Shown: positions 22,757 through 35,500, counted from the first letter of the stretch. The stretch: 64,000 nt of DNA from Romanomermis culicivorax (GCA_963922205.1 CAWUHX010000529.1:16124-80123); one strand, 5' to 3'. The notes: generated from the letters alone by a model not told the origin. A program made the numbers and translations.

Positions 22757-24524
22757 AGTTGAGGATTCATCTTCCTGTAAGGTGGCTAAGATTGATATGA
22801 CACTTGTCTGCTTAAGCTTAGTACTAGGGCGACAGGAACATCTAGGTGTCTCTATTTTGTGAAGGTAAGGTAAGTGTTACTCTTGTGGTCTCATGGCGAA
22901 GAGGCGCGGGAATTAGGAGATAGTTTACAAGATGGTGTTTTTGAGGCTTTAACGCTTGTTCTTTACAGTAACTAGTGACCACTCAATGATCGGGCTAGAA
23001 AACAACAAGGTTTTAGCTCTCAGAACGGCCAGGAAAGAAGGCTGACACAGAAGGGAATCACGTATGTACTTATAGGGGTGACCCGAGTGAGAAAAGAAGG
23101 GGAAATATATGTCCCAACTTAGTGAAGAAAAAGGGGCTAGGCCCGGTTAATTTAAACCAAAATGAATATAATTTGAATGGAATGTTGGTTTCCCAACTGA
23201 AGAGAAGGACGAGGGAGGACTCGTGTGTACGGATAAACTCGCTCAAAAGGGATTTTATTTGGAAGTTAGGTCCATTGTACTAGTTTACAAAACCTTGGAT
23301 TTGGGAGAACTCCTAACTGACAAAGTCCTACTCACCAGGAGTAGCGTGTGAAGTAGCTTAGGAATTAATAAGTGAAGGGGGACAACTTGAACTAAACTTA
23401 GTGGGCGTAAATAGATAGGGAAAAAATTAGTTTACACACCAGACTACACAAAGGGGATGCTCTATTACGCAATCGGCATCACTCACTAGGAGCAATTGTG
23501 ATGTCTGAAAAGTGTGATGACTAGACAGGAGGTTCCCAAGGGGACGACATTCGCATGTATTTTACAACCATGCCCAAAACAGGAATTTGCGTTTTGAACA
23601 GAACGGGAGCTCTCCAGGAGCATAACTGGTGGCCGGGATTCCAGTCACTGAGATGAAGTGAGGATCGCTAGGAGCACCAGGTACCAAGGTGCTATTCTGA
23701 CACACTCAGTCAGTAAATGGGTGGCATGGGGGTCCTTGGCCCAGCTATGCCTAATGGAGGTGGGGATATGCAGGCTTCCTCCTATGATTTGAGGCTGAGC
23801 TCAAAGCATCTTGAGATCAGGGGTACAGTCTGTCTCCATTAAATGGGTGTAAAGTGAGGAGGTAAGGCGGACTCAGTTGTAATGTGTTTAGGGGGACTCG
23901 AACACCTTCGCTTAGGCGGACTAGTGGCATATTATGCTATTTGGACAACCAATGGAGGCGGACTAAGGATTAATGGGCGACTCTAGTGAGGACATTTTTA
24001 GGCCAGCTAACGAAGGCATTTGAGTGTAAAGAATGATTACAGGGGGGCCTTTTACACTTTAGGCCTAACCGGTGGCTGTGCCGTAATTCCTGAGGAATTA
24101 TTCCGGCAGGGACACTAAAGAAGATCATAGATGAGAAAGAAATGCGAGAAATTTAGATAAGAAATTTACAGGAAGGTTGTCAACCCTTGCGGACATCAGA
24201 CACAAGCAGTACGGACTGCAAATGCCTAACTGTTGCGTAAGTTGAACAACCAACCCAGCTGAGGCTGAGTGTAACCCGTTCAAACCTGCAGTTAAAGCTT
24301 TGAAGGTAGTCACGTGCTGATTCATAGTGCTGCTACCCGGGCGGACAACCTGATCAGTATCACGGACCGATTGCATCTCAGGTTAAGTTAGCATGTTGAC
24401 TGATGTTTCCCAGGCATCAGTGACACACAAACACAACTCTTGGACAAGAGCCCTAGGTGAGAGGGTCATATTCCAACAATCACCTATGACTCAAGTGGCA
24501 TCTTGGAGACCCACAGTAACCTGG

Positions 24525-25290
24525 TGCTGACGTCAAAAGATGTGATATACACCACCACACACTCAGTGCTGACCTCAGGTATTTGGGATGTAAGTGCCAT
24601 AGCCCCATATTGCAGTATGAATGTCAAAAGGTAAGAGCCTGTGGCCACAAACCCTTTACGGCAACACAGAGCATTGCCATTGCTGACGCCAGAATAGGAC
24701 TGTAAAGTCTCAATTCTGATGCTGGAACATGAGACACTATCATTGCGGACATCAATAGAGAGGGCCCTAAGGCCAGCAACCGTGCTACGGCAACACAGAG
24801 CATCGCTGTTTCTGACGTCAAAAGGTAATAGCTAAGTATCAGCTACCCTACAGCAATGATAAGAGATGCAGTTGTTGCAGACGTCGGATGTGCGATTTGT
24901 AAGGCCTCACATCTCCGAACAAAAACACATAGCCTTGTTGTTCGTGACCCCAAAGGCTGGACTCGGTAGCCTGACCAGTCCTACAGCAACAACATGAACC
25001 TTTGCTGTTGCAGACATCAGAGAGGCGGTGCCGTAAGGTCACCATCCCACAATAACAACATGTTACATTGCCATTGCTGACCTCAGAGGTAGAGCTGGAG
25101 GGCCATCCACCCCTTAAAGCAACAGCCAGGTAATGCAGCTGTTGCAGATGCCGGGGAAGGATGCAGAGAACCAGCAACCCCTGAACGGCTACATGTTATG
25201 CAGCCATTGCTGACGTCAGAGGCATGACCCCTAGAGTCATGTACCTCAATGCAACAGCAGCATGTGAGTCAGTTGCGGATGTCAGTGGGT
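24525..25290. repeat. Degenerate ~65-bp tandem array with TGACGTCA-like cores
   Basis: A core like TTGCTGACGTCAGAGG recurs near 24528, 24570, 24683, 24743, 24812, 24875, 25010, 25074, 25143, 25206 and 25275. Most copies are preceded by (C)AACA or CAGCAACA words. Several cores are exact or one-off TGACGTCA palindromes. Confidence 0.75.
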
Positions 25291-26589
25291 ACGATTTGTG
25301 AAATCATCACTACATGCAACAACCCAAAGAGACAGAAGAGAAAGAAGACCATACAGTAGGCGAACAAAATAATAATAATGACCTATTGAAGGGTTGCCAA
25401 CTATGACGTATGTGTGACTGGTAAAAGAAAAAAAAATTTTTTTTTTGAAATAGGAATGTTTGATTTAGTAGAAAGGAAAAGAAGAAAATTTATTTTGTTT
25501 ATTTAGAAACGAGAGAAAGTAGGTTATTAGTTTTTATTTGATTTGATTTTTGAGATAAGAAAATTTATTATTATGATTGGTGTCACATATTATGTATAGA
25601 TGACCGAGAAAATAAAAAGTAGAGTGAATAAAAATAAAATTTGAGTCCTATGAGATAAGCAATGTGATCTGCTAAGTACGGCGTTATATGTGTCAACAGT
25701 ATGATTTGTTTTGGTTTGGCCGCAAAATGAGCAACTTGGCTAGTGCTCTGTGAAGATAAGAAAAATTTGAAAAAGTGTGTTGACACTAATACCGGACACA
25801 GATAACAAATCACGACCACACTTGACGTCCAGAATCAAGTGTGGAAGGAGTACTGTATCTCGTGATCGGAGATCCCAAAACCTTCAGGGGCTGTAAAACC
25901 TCATGGGCTGTGATACTCAAGTACCCGTACCCAGGTATACTGTAGTCGGAGTATGTGCAAATTGCAGTCGTACTGTAACCAAATAGCTCTAGAGCAGTAC
26001 AGTAACCTGTCAGATCACAAGCAGTGGAAAGTGACCCAACTTTAAAGAAAATGGAGAAATGAAATAAAGAAGAAAGCTCAGAGGAGATTTAGGCAGAATA
26101 CTCTATTGAAACTCGACTCTGGGAGATTTTGACTCTTGGGGATCAACTCCGGGGAAAACTTAACACCAGGAATTTATTTGAATCTTACAGGCGGTACTAT
26201 ACGCATAAGGCCATAAATTACACACAAGAATCATTAATCTGATCACTCGTAAGGGCTAATCCTGGCTTACAGTAATAAACTCTACTCAAATGTGGCACAT
26301 TTTGAGTTGGCGACAAAACTCGAACATAAGGGCCATTTCTGACCTAAGGGGCAGTATACCTGCTTAAGGGTGTATCGGACTTACACGAGGGCAAAAGATC
26401 ATCCTAAGGGTCAGTGATCCCACTCAGAATGCAAATCAGCCGACCGGAGAGAGGTTTCCCCACTCAAGTGGCCATTCTCATGATTTGAGGGAGGTTTCCC
26501 CACTCAAACCCAATTCTACCGAATTGAGAAAGGTTTCTCCACTCAACAGGGTAGATGTTCCTTCCTAAGAGCTGTGAAACCAGACTTAA

Positions 26590-26612
26590 AGGTCGATTTT
26601 CCAGCCTCGCCA
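26590..26612 (-). promoter_or_regulatory. Probable primer-binding site of element B
   Basis: Reading the minus strand from the end of the 5' LTR gives TGGCGAGGCTGGAAAATCG. The TGG start directly after the LTR fits a tRNA CCA end. The tRNA is not identified. Confidence 0.55.
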
Positions 26613-28038
26613 TGTCACATTAAACAAAATAGGAGCCGTGTCACATTAACTAAATAGGTGATCAGTCACATTGATGGGAAAACCCATACCATATCCCGTA
26701 GAGAATACGGCCATGCCACTGTAAGTGACATGCTGTGACATGCATTAGATGGCTCTCTAATATATTTGTTTCGGGAACCTAACCCAGCTGGTACTACCAC
26801 AGGAGAACCTATGGTGTACCTCGGCCTTGTCCTAGGGTTCAGCTGTAGAATAATGGATAACGCAGTCGGGTCAGGGATGGCAATCCCTAGTCCTCATTCA
26901 CTGAGAATGATGGACTGTGCCATTCATGGAATGGCTTACTGTAGGGGACCCCATTGTAAACCTTAATCCCCTATTTGACCCTGACTTTTAGGGTTCAAGG
27001 GCTTTCTCAACTGAGGGTACTCTCAAGGGAAAACTGGCTTAAGGAGGATTCCCACAAATATACCCTCAACAATAATAACCCCTGAGAAGACTCACTAAAT
27101 CCTCTCCTCAAAGTAATCCATGCTGGGCGACGGGTTCTCGGGTCAAAACGTGGGTCCTATGGACAGCGGGGGAGCTGGTACAGTAATCCGAAAGCGATTC
27201 AGTGTGGAGGGCTCAACTGGCACAAGTCAGCGGGGGACGATAGAAACGTTCCTCGGGGAGGTGACGGGGGTTCTCGATCAACAGGCGAGGGGGTAAACTC
27301 CTAGGTCAGAATACGGTAACGTACAAACGCAGGTGACACCGAAGGCGAATATGTAAATTTATTAAAGAAGGGCGGCGGACGCAGGCAAAACATGCAAATT
27401 TATAATAAAGGATGTTGATGAACGCGGAGTTGTAAGCTAAAAATGCAGAAGATGGTTTAGGCCCAGAATTGAGTGCAAAATTAAAGAAACAAGCCCTTTT
27501 AAAGGGTCCCCTAATCTACAGTATGCTTTGGGTGGAGCTAAGACACACCCAAGCTAACTTCTACAGGGGAAATCGCTGCAGAAGATGCCTATGGTCACAT
27601 AGACATTTTCCAGTTCACTACGTTAAGCATTGGGGCGAGTTTCACTCTCCATGCTAAGCATATGAACGTCATCTAGTGAAAATTTCCAACTAGGCGTTTC
27701 ACATTGCGAAACGTCGCTAGTTTTACTGATAAGACGTGCACGTTGTGCTCCAATTACAGCGATGAGCTCGGAGAGCTTATCTTTAACAGAAATTCTGACT
27801 AGCGGGTTACATACTGTAGTCTACGTGCGCAATGGAAAAATAATAAATCGTAACGGGAATAAAAGTGTGAAAGTAAAACAGAAACGAAACACAAAAAGTA
27901 CACACAGAAAATGCATGTAAAAATTATAAAAACGGAATGCAAAATTAACGTAAGTTACTGTAAACAAAAACGTGGCGAAAAACATGACGGAAAAACATAA
28001 GGTGAATCACGTGACATTGGGCGAATTGGCACGTGACA
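26613..28038 (-). repeat. 5' LTR of element B (right copy)
   Basis: On the plus strand it starts TGTCACATTAAAC and ends GCACGTGACA, as the left copy does. Followed by the duplication ATGG at 28039-28042. Confidence 0.9.
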
Positions 28039-28042
28039 ATGG

Positions 28043-28882
28043 TTAAAAAACGTAATACTACAGGGAGTCTACCTAAACATAAGTCACTAATGAGTAAAGA
28101 TCCATAATAAAATCATGAAAATGTCCATGCAGCCACATTCTAATGTGTGAAAAATTCTTATTTACATAACAAAGTGACCACACAAGCACCTCGAGTGACC
28201 AAACAATCAGCCTAGACGGACGTTTTTCATTCTTTACCTGTACCAATCCGGGTAATGAAAATATCGTTTTGTTTTGCTTTTTAATTTTTTTCAAATACTT
28301 TTTTAAATTATTTTCAAATACTTTTTAAAATTGTTTTCAAATATTTTATCATTTTGAGTTCAAAATTAAAAAAAAAACTATTGTTGAATATACCTCCCGA
28401 GTAGACCAAGGACTGAATATTTTCAGCAAACTTGGATCCATGGCAATTATCCCATTTTTATCGAAAATTATTGGAATAACCCTGGGTTTAGAACGACAGA
28501 CCGCTGCATCTCACCGGGGTTCGTGACACGCATTTGGCAGAACACAATTTCTTGCATTCACTTCTGAAAATATGGGACAAATTGAAAATTTTGAGTCGCA
28601 TCGGTTGCAACCGCATATTTCCCAATTTTTAACGAATGGAATTTTAAATTTTCACGATACATGCGCCATCTAATTGGTAAAAAAATTAAATGACCCTAGT
28701 AATTTGTAAATGTATACTGTACATTCTTCCATAATGAAATCCTGCCTAGGCTCATTCAACGCAAAAAGTAAATGTAACGTGTTACTTATATACCTCAGCA
28801 GAAAGTAGCGGATGTGCACTAGGTAGCGGATCTTACTATGGTAACGGATGCGCACTAGGTGGCGGATCTGGCACCGACCCTC
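28043..28882. other. Interior and right end of element Z
   Basis: No gene. 28295-28350 holds about three imperfect 22-bp units of TTTTCAAATACTTTTT. The right-end array is at 28801-28876. Confidence 0.5.
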
Positions 28883-28924
28883 GCTATTTTGAGTTTCACT
28901 GAATAGGGGTGAAACCTATTTTTC

Positions 28925-29233
28925 CATCAAGCCGGCGTACATTGTTGTATTTTTTCGGAAGCGTATCTATTCACGAATTCCTTTTACCAGAACCAGCTGC
29001 TAGTGTTTTGTTTTTCAAGAATTTGCGACAAGCTTTTATATAGAAGACTGCAAAACAACGGAGAATAACAAAAAAGCAAAAATGGCAGAAAATTATAAAA
29101 AATTGTGCCCTTCTTGTTGTTTGAGAAATACAAGAAAAAAATTAATAGAATAATGGAATCACAGCTTTCCTTAGACGTAGACTAGATTCCGAAATATCAG
29201 CTGATGAAAAATCATTATAAAAAATCGCATTCG
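28925..29233 (-). other. Presumed 3' UTR of the p140Cap-like gene
   Basis: Follows the stop codon at 29234. Element Y is inserted about 310 bases downstream of the stop. I saw no standard AATAAA on the minus strand here, so the poly(A) site may be variant or may lie inside Y. Confidence 0.4.
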
Positions 29234-29552
29234 TCAAATCCAATGACTATCGGCGTTATTAGCGATTTTCGGCTTGATGATTTGGCAATCGATTTGTCCG
29301 TTACTGGTGGCGAGTGGCACAAAATCGTCTCGAGCTATTTTGCCGTTAGTTATTCCATTCATTTTATGATATTCAGTCGGCGAGTAATGATCAGCGTAGG
29401 TGCACAAATTCGGCTGAATTTTGGGCGGCGGTTCCGGAGCCGACAGTTGACGCTTAAATTCGCCAATTTCGACACTGCTATAAGCCGTCGACGAAGGAGT
29501 TATTTTGGATGCCAGAGGTGGAGTTCCGTTCAGCATGGTTTTCGAGCTGGAC
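29234..29552 (-). CDS. p140Cap-like gene, last exon
   Basis: Acceptor TTTTACTCCTGCAG. It encodes SSSKTMLNGTPPLASK, then PEPPPKIQP, and ends NNADSHWI before the stop at 29234-29236. Phase 2 entry fits the previous exon. Confidence 0.85.
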
Positions 29553-32500
29553 CTGCAGGAGTAAAATAATTAGCAAACGTACCAAGGAGTCAACAACGAC
29601 AGAAGAATTGTAAAAATTTCTTAAATTTCTATTTTTTATAGAAAATTAAACTTGCCTATTATTGAAAATTAAACTTGCCTATTATATATAATGCTCATGA
29701 ATCGAGAATGTCAAAAATGAGTATGGTCTTCAAGATCGTTTACTGCACAATATTTTACTCCAGGATAGTCAGTTGAGTAAGTTCATAAAGTTCCAGTACC
29801 ATATACTTTTAGCTATATGTATAGTTCAAAAGAAAATCGCGAAAATGTGAAGCAAACACTTGATTTTAAATTCAATATTTACTATCATTTCAGAGAAGAC
29901 CGAGCATAGTCAGAGTAACTGTACGATAGAAACATATTTAATTTTCAGCCATTTGCTTTTTGCAATGAACGTTACAAGTTACAACAATAATCTTTCGATT
30001 GAATCTTGCAATGAAATTGAGTCAAAAACATTGTTTGTAAATACATTAGAACACATCATATATAATTCATGCATGTAGAACCTTGGCCATTCCAAATATT
30101 CTTCGATTTTCATCTTTTTCATTGATGACATTAATATAAATGAATGAGCTGAAAGACACTCGCAGCCTAAACAGATTAAATGGACAATTTGTTAAATTTA
30201 ATTTATTTACATATCCAAAAAATGCCGACGTATGCAAATAGCACATAACGTATATTATGTTTGTGGCGAGGTCACGACTGGCCATCCAATTTAAAGAGAG
30301 ATACTAAAAAGAAATGATTGATTGTGAGTTGAAACGTTCTAGATCATTAAAGGGCGATGTATGAATTATTTATTTTATGGAAACACGAACCGTCCCTGAA
30401 AGCACCCACCAATAATTACCATAGCAATGTGTTGGTTTCGAGAAATCGTTTTTTGTTACCTACATAGTATTTTTTAGGAGGATCAGGATTCATGGCAATT
30501 CAAGAATTCTAAAAATATAAACTTGAGAGTCTGTTTTTCAATGAAATGCTTCTAAATTGAAAATTGGAAAAAATCAGTGTTGTCGTAAAACCGCTTACGC
30601 AAATGTTTTACGCGAAGAACTATCACTCGAAACTTTTTTACGTGTCAGTTGAGCATGCTCACAAAGTTCTGGTAGTACTTGCAATATGGTTTAGTAGCAT
30701 ACGCAAAGGAGGGGGGAGAGCCCGGGATTATCCCCGGGCTGGGCCTTAGGTCAGGGTTCTACTGTCAGTCAATTTTGGCCAACCAGTCTTCAGCTGTACA
30801 ATCAGTGATTGCATACATGCACACGGTCAGGGGTCCCAGGGTATAGAAAATGATCAAAATTAGTCCTTTAGTAATTTTTTCCATAAATCAGGTTATATAG
30901 TAATTTTTTTACTTTAAAATGAAATTATATTGCCTTTTGTATCAATAATTACTCAGCAAAGTTGTTTGCTGACACTATTCATAAGCTGTGTTTTGAATTG
31001 ATCTTTTTTTGTAATCTAATCTTTTCAGAATGTTTGTTGCATTTTACTTTGCCAAATTTTCGTTCTATAGTAAACTTTTGTTTTTTAGGGTAGGGTAAAT
31101 CCATACCCTGTGTGCATGTATGAGTGGTTGCAAGTTTTTTTTGGTTGTCTAATAAAAAGATTGTCATGCACACATAGACTTACTGTCTAGTTAGCAAAGA
31201 CTGAGGTCAGGGATTTACTATCTACTTTTTACTTTTTTCATTTTGGTTCAGTTGTCACTGGCCAGTCACTATAGTTTTTTTCTGAAACGAGACTTGCATG
31301 TGGCTCGACATGCAGGCAGGGCCTCAGGCTATTGGATTGAGTAGGAAATTGTCAGTATCTGTATGCAATTAATGAACAAATGAATCAATTTTGAAACCTA
31401 AAATCCAGTTAATGCCTTTACTATATTATATCTCAAAATATAAGTTTTAAATTTGTTTTTCAGTTATAAGATAGAACCTGCAATAATTTTTGTAGACTCA
31501 TTGCAAACTGTACAAAAGATAAATAAACAATTGATAGAAGCAAGCATAATATATTGTATAATGTGCAGCAAGCAATAACAAATTTTATAATATGAAGCAA
31601 GCAATAAATATATTCTTTTGATTAAAAACTCAAAACAGAGCACTTGATGGTAAACATTCAAAATCACTTTTTTCTACATCATCATCCAGTTGTTTTGCTT
31701 TTTTTCTTCTGTTGACTTGGATCATCGTACGATGATGCTACCCAGGCTTTCACATATTTTTCAGCTTTGAATTTTTCAAGATCATTTGGCCTATTTATTC
31801 TTAGACGCAGTAGTGCATCTAGGCTGTGTCCTTCTAGATTTGATCGCCTTGTTTAACAAATGTGATTGATTACACTAAAACCACGATCAGCATCGGCGCT
31901 TCCTATTGGCAGAATCAGTATAATTTGAAGCCACTTCTTTATATTTTCATCCAAAATTAAATTAGTCGATGGTTTCATAAAGTGCTGCCAAAATGCAATT
32001 GCTTCTGTTTTTTGGAATCGACAAGAATCATCAGCTTTTATTATCTGAAGAAGTAATTGTGCCCATTCAGAAAGTGTTGCAGAAGTATCAAGTTGAAATT
32101 GGACAGCCAAGGCATGGATCTTTTCTTTGCCGTTAAACAAAATTTGTGATTCCACTTGGGGAATGTTTGCAGATGCCAAAACTTCAAAGACTTCCATATT
32201 TCGCACTGCGAAATAACTGTGAATTTCCTTTATTACACTTGTCAAGAACGTTTCTCAGAAAAAATCCAATGTTGGAACTCGTTCTTCAAGTCCAAGTTCA
32301 ATTATTTGCCATCGAACAGAAATCGAGGAATGGTATTGAGCGAGAGCGCACCGGTGTCCTGTGAGTCAGAACACACAACAGTACTAAGATAGAATGTCAT
32401 TAAGCTACCAAAATTTGATTTGAGCTCTTTAAATGTGCTGAGCATGTTTTTCTTATATGCTTTAACCCCAATAAACAAGTCAGATCGTTGTTATAATATT

Positions 32501-35500
32501 CTTGACCAATGTGACAGCATCTCCAAAACATCAGCAGTAAATGCCAATGCAATCAACAAGTTCTTGCTCTTCAGTTTTTTCGATTATCCAGCTGCCTGAC
32601 TTTAATTTGTACATGTATGGTCTAAGAACATTAAAAGTGCCAGTCAGAGAAATACTGAACATCATGTTGGTATCTCAAATAAACTGTACTTTTATAAAAT
32701 TAGGAAAAAAATTTGCTACCCAACAATTTTGGGATTTATCTCCGACCTGAAACTGGTACCACGCACATGTATGTTTAGAAGAATCATAAAAACATGAAAT
32801 ACCACTTGCTTTTTAGTCTCATTATCTAGAACATTTCAATAAAAACAAATTGCAGGACTTTTGATCTATATCGAGCAGATATTGTGCTGAGATAAGGACA
32901 ATTTTCTTAAAAAATGAAGAATCAGAAAAGATAATTGGTAAATAATTGAGACTTATTGCTCATTCTTGATCAAATTTTTGCTTCAACAGTTTAAAAATTA
33001 CAATAGTCCGATGCAAAATTAAGACAAAGATTTCAAAAACATTATTACACTTGAAGCATGAAAGTTTGTCGTCGCAATATAATGAAAGGTGTCATCACGG
33101 TTACCTAGCTGACGTCAATTATTTCAGGGGAAAAAATTATATTTCTAGGAAAATATAAATTCAGAATTATTGTAAGCTCTGATTTTGAAATAACAATTTA
33201 CCTTGGCGGAGGTGGCGGCACCATGGACGACGGTTGGGACATCGGCGTCGTCGATTGACATCGTTTAGGGGTGAAAGATGAATCCTGCGGTCGATTGACA
33301 GGGTTCGGAGATTCACTTCCGTATCGAGTATTACCGTGGGAAGGCTGATCGACTATGGCGCGAGTATTAAAATTTGAATCATGAGAATCAGCGCTTCCTA
33401 TAAAATATTTTTTCATCAAAACATACACATTCAGTATAGCCTGGGAGCTAGATTGAGGATTGCTGAATTTTCTAAACGCTCGGTGAAGTCTGATAACTCT
33501 AGAAAAAATGGGAGCTGTTCAATGATTCAACGAATCTTATCATATGATTATCAAAATTATCAGAAAAATCAAGATTAAAACTTAACAAAGTCAAGATTTT
33601 TGAGTTTTTCTCAAAATCGCTCGTCTGTGGAAAAAAAACAGGAGATTAGTTTTAACTGCACGAAAGACTAAAATGTTTTCGATATGGGAAATGCTCACCG
33701 TTGAGAATAATTTTTGATGCAGTAGTTTCCGAAGAGGCTGCGTTCTTAAAACGTTCGGCGAAATCAATCCTCCTTTTTTCCTGTTGCACGCTATTCGCCG
33801 CTGAAACGCCTTGCAATTCGTCTAATAAGGAATCTGTTATAAATTACTAACATAAGCAATAAGCTTGGTAAGCGTTGAACGATTCTCAAAAACGTGCATC
33901 TAATGCGACTGAGAAATTTATCCATCTAAAGTGGAATTCATGAAAACTAGAACCGCTTTAAATAGTGTTACGTTAAAGTGATCAGAAAACAATAACAGAT
34001 ATCAGGAAAGCACATGTCAGAATCAGTTTAATAGATTCAATACATACATGTAAATCTCCAGCCAGGAATCGTCCAATATATGTCTGGCCATATGGCGACC
34101 CCTCATGATAAGCCAATCAAGGAGCTAGAGTATTGAAAAACAACTTCTTGAGATGAAAAAAGCTGAAAAGCAACATCTCTTCCATATGATGGTGACCTAC
34201 AAGATTTGCCAATCATACTGTTATCTTTAGGGTTAGGGTAAGGAGCTTCATTATTTTGGACAAAAAACTGAAAGATGTTTGCTTTTGATAGAAAATGAAC
34301 ATTTCAAAATGCCATTTTTTTGACGCTTCACATCACAAATAGAAATTTCTATTGTTCTTTCGACCACAATTATTGCTTTTTGAACCATCTTTCGGAAAAC
34401 ACGTCCTTTTAATCACACGCCTGCTTAAATCACATATTTTCTTTGCTGCATATGTACTATTGTTATTGGTAGGTAAGTGGATCTTCAGTCTGGAAAAGAA
34501 AGTTTGTTAAAGGGATTTCATATTAGCCAATTGTTCACCCATGCTCGAACAAATTCCAGGTTGTTAGGAACAAACATTTGAACCAAATCTGAACAAGTAC
34601 AGCGAAACTCGTACACTACGCGCATAAAATTTTGAAATACGAAAATACAGTAGCTTGACTATCACAGACCACAGAAACAGGAACCTAGCGTCTTGGGGAT
34701 GGAGAAATATTCTTTGAAGATCAACCACGTAGGTAATGAAAATTTACTGAGCAATAAAAATTTCTGGGAAGAAGCTTGTTTAAAAAAGTCGGCCTGAATT
34801 GTGATCATACCGTTTGATTGAATTGTATTGCATTGGTCACATTTTAAGTCGCAATGATCTGGTGAACAGAGAATGAAAAGATGATGATGTTGAAAGAATC
34901 GGTCTTATTCTGGAGCATTAAAAGCTGCAGTCTTGCTCTATTAAACGTAGATTGAACTTCAATTGTATTTTAGGCAATAAATAGGAACAATCAAAAAGAG
35001 CATTTATTATCCGCTTTTTTGGATAACAAAAATTAGATCCAGATATTTAAATTCGACAATTTGGATAGTTAATTTAGAAACGTTTTATACATTATCATAA
35101 GCCAATTCATCAATGCAATGTAAATAACGAACTAACCCAAAAGTTGGGTCCCCGAATTAGGAATCGTCTTATTGGCGAAAAGTTTCGTATCGCTTACGGC
35201 TCTGGAAGGGCGTATAACCGAAACGAACGGCGTATGACCGTTTTGATCGGGATAATTTTTAGGTGGCGGTGGTAATGGTGGTGCTTCAATTGATTTCGAA
35301 AAGTAAGTCTGAGGAGAATAGTGTTCAGTTCAGAGATCCGACAAAGTTCAAGAAACACCTCAATCACGAAAAACCGGCTTACATCAGTATTTTGCGGGGA
35401 TTGAGGGGTCGCGGACGACGGTCGACCCCGATCAGTTTGATGGCCATTTGTGGTTGGTCTATCTTGAACAATGGCTAGTCTAAGGTTACAACAAAATATA

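Larger units (their letters stand above)
22757..26612 (-). other. Element B leader: 3.9 kb non-coding with repeats
   Basis: No protein-like frame. Contents: GGCGGACTA-type repeats at about 23865-23960, the CRE-like ~65-bp array at 24525-25290, a T/A-rich patch at 25420-25800 and CAACTCAAG/GGTTTCCCCACTCAA repeats at 26440-26550. A leader this long is unusual for a gypsy-type element. Confidence 0.6.
15216..28038 (-). mobile_element. Element B: rearranged Ty3/gypsy LTR retrotransposon, TSD ATGG
   Basis: LTRs of 1425 bp (15216-16640) and 1426 bp (26613-28038) in direct orientation have TG...CA ends, and the duplication ATGG occurs at 15212-15215 and 28039-28042. It reads right to left: 5' LTR, primer site, a 3.9-kb leader, gag with two CCHC-like knuckles, an unknown GC-rich frame, an envelope-like segment, partial RT, RNase H, integrase, 3' LTR. 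Protease and the RT palm (Tyr-x-Asp-Asp) are missing. LTR divergence of several per cent by eye, stops and frameshifts mean it is inactive. Confidence 0.92.
14965..28882. mobile_element. Element Z: ~1.1 kb TIR element split by element B
   Basis: The left end carries GGTAGCAGATCCGCTACCTAC followed by repeats of GCTACCTAGTGCACATC. The right end carries the same words reversed (GGATGTGCACTAGGTAGCGG ... GGATCTGGCACC). The flanks are GCTATTTG (14957-14964) and GCTATTTT (28883-28890), which agree at 7 of 8 positions. Both flanks belong to the CTCAAAACAGCGA array of Y, showing that Z inserted into the right end of Y. Its own DNA is 14965-15211 plus 28043-28882. No coding region. The exact ends are tentative. 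Confidence 0.6.
4344..28916. mobile_element. Element Y: ~1 kb TIR element split by two nested insertions; TSD TATTTTTC
   Basis: The octamer TATTTTTC occurs at 4336-4343 and 28917-28924, exactly outside two inverted ends. Both ends contain arrays of a CTCAAAACAGCGA-like word (4370-4583, and in reverse at 14905-14955 and 28881-28905). The outer 24 bases match at 16 positions. Y's own sequence is 4344-4643, 14275-14964 and 28891-28916, about 1.0 kb. The rest is element A (4648-14270) and element Z (14965-28882, itself split by B). It has no coding capacity. The 8-bp duplication suggests hAT. The TIR match is only moderate, so the exact ends are tentative. Confidence 0.6.
29553..33201 (-). other. 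3.65-kb last intron of the p140Cap-like gene
   Basis: Holds a hAT transposase relic (31682-32245) and partial copies of the small mariner-like repeat (30528-30675 and 32770-32855). No host coding sequence seen. Confidence 0.7.
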
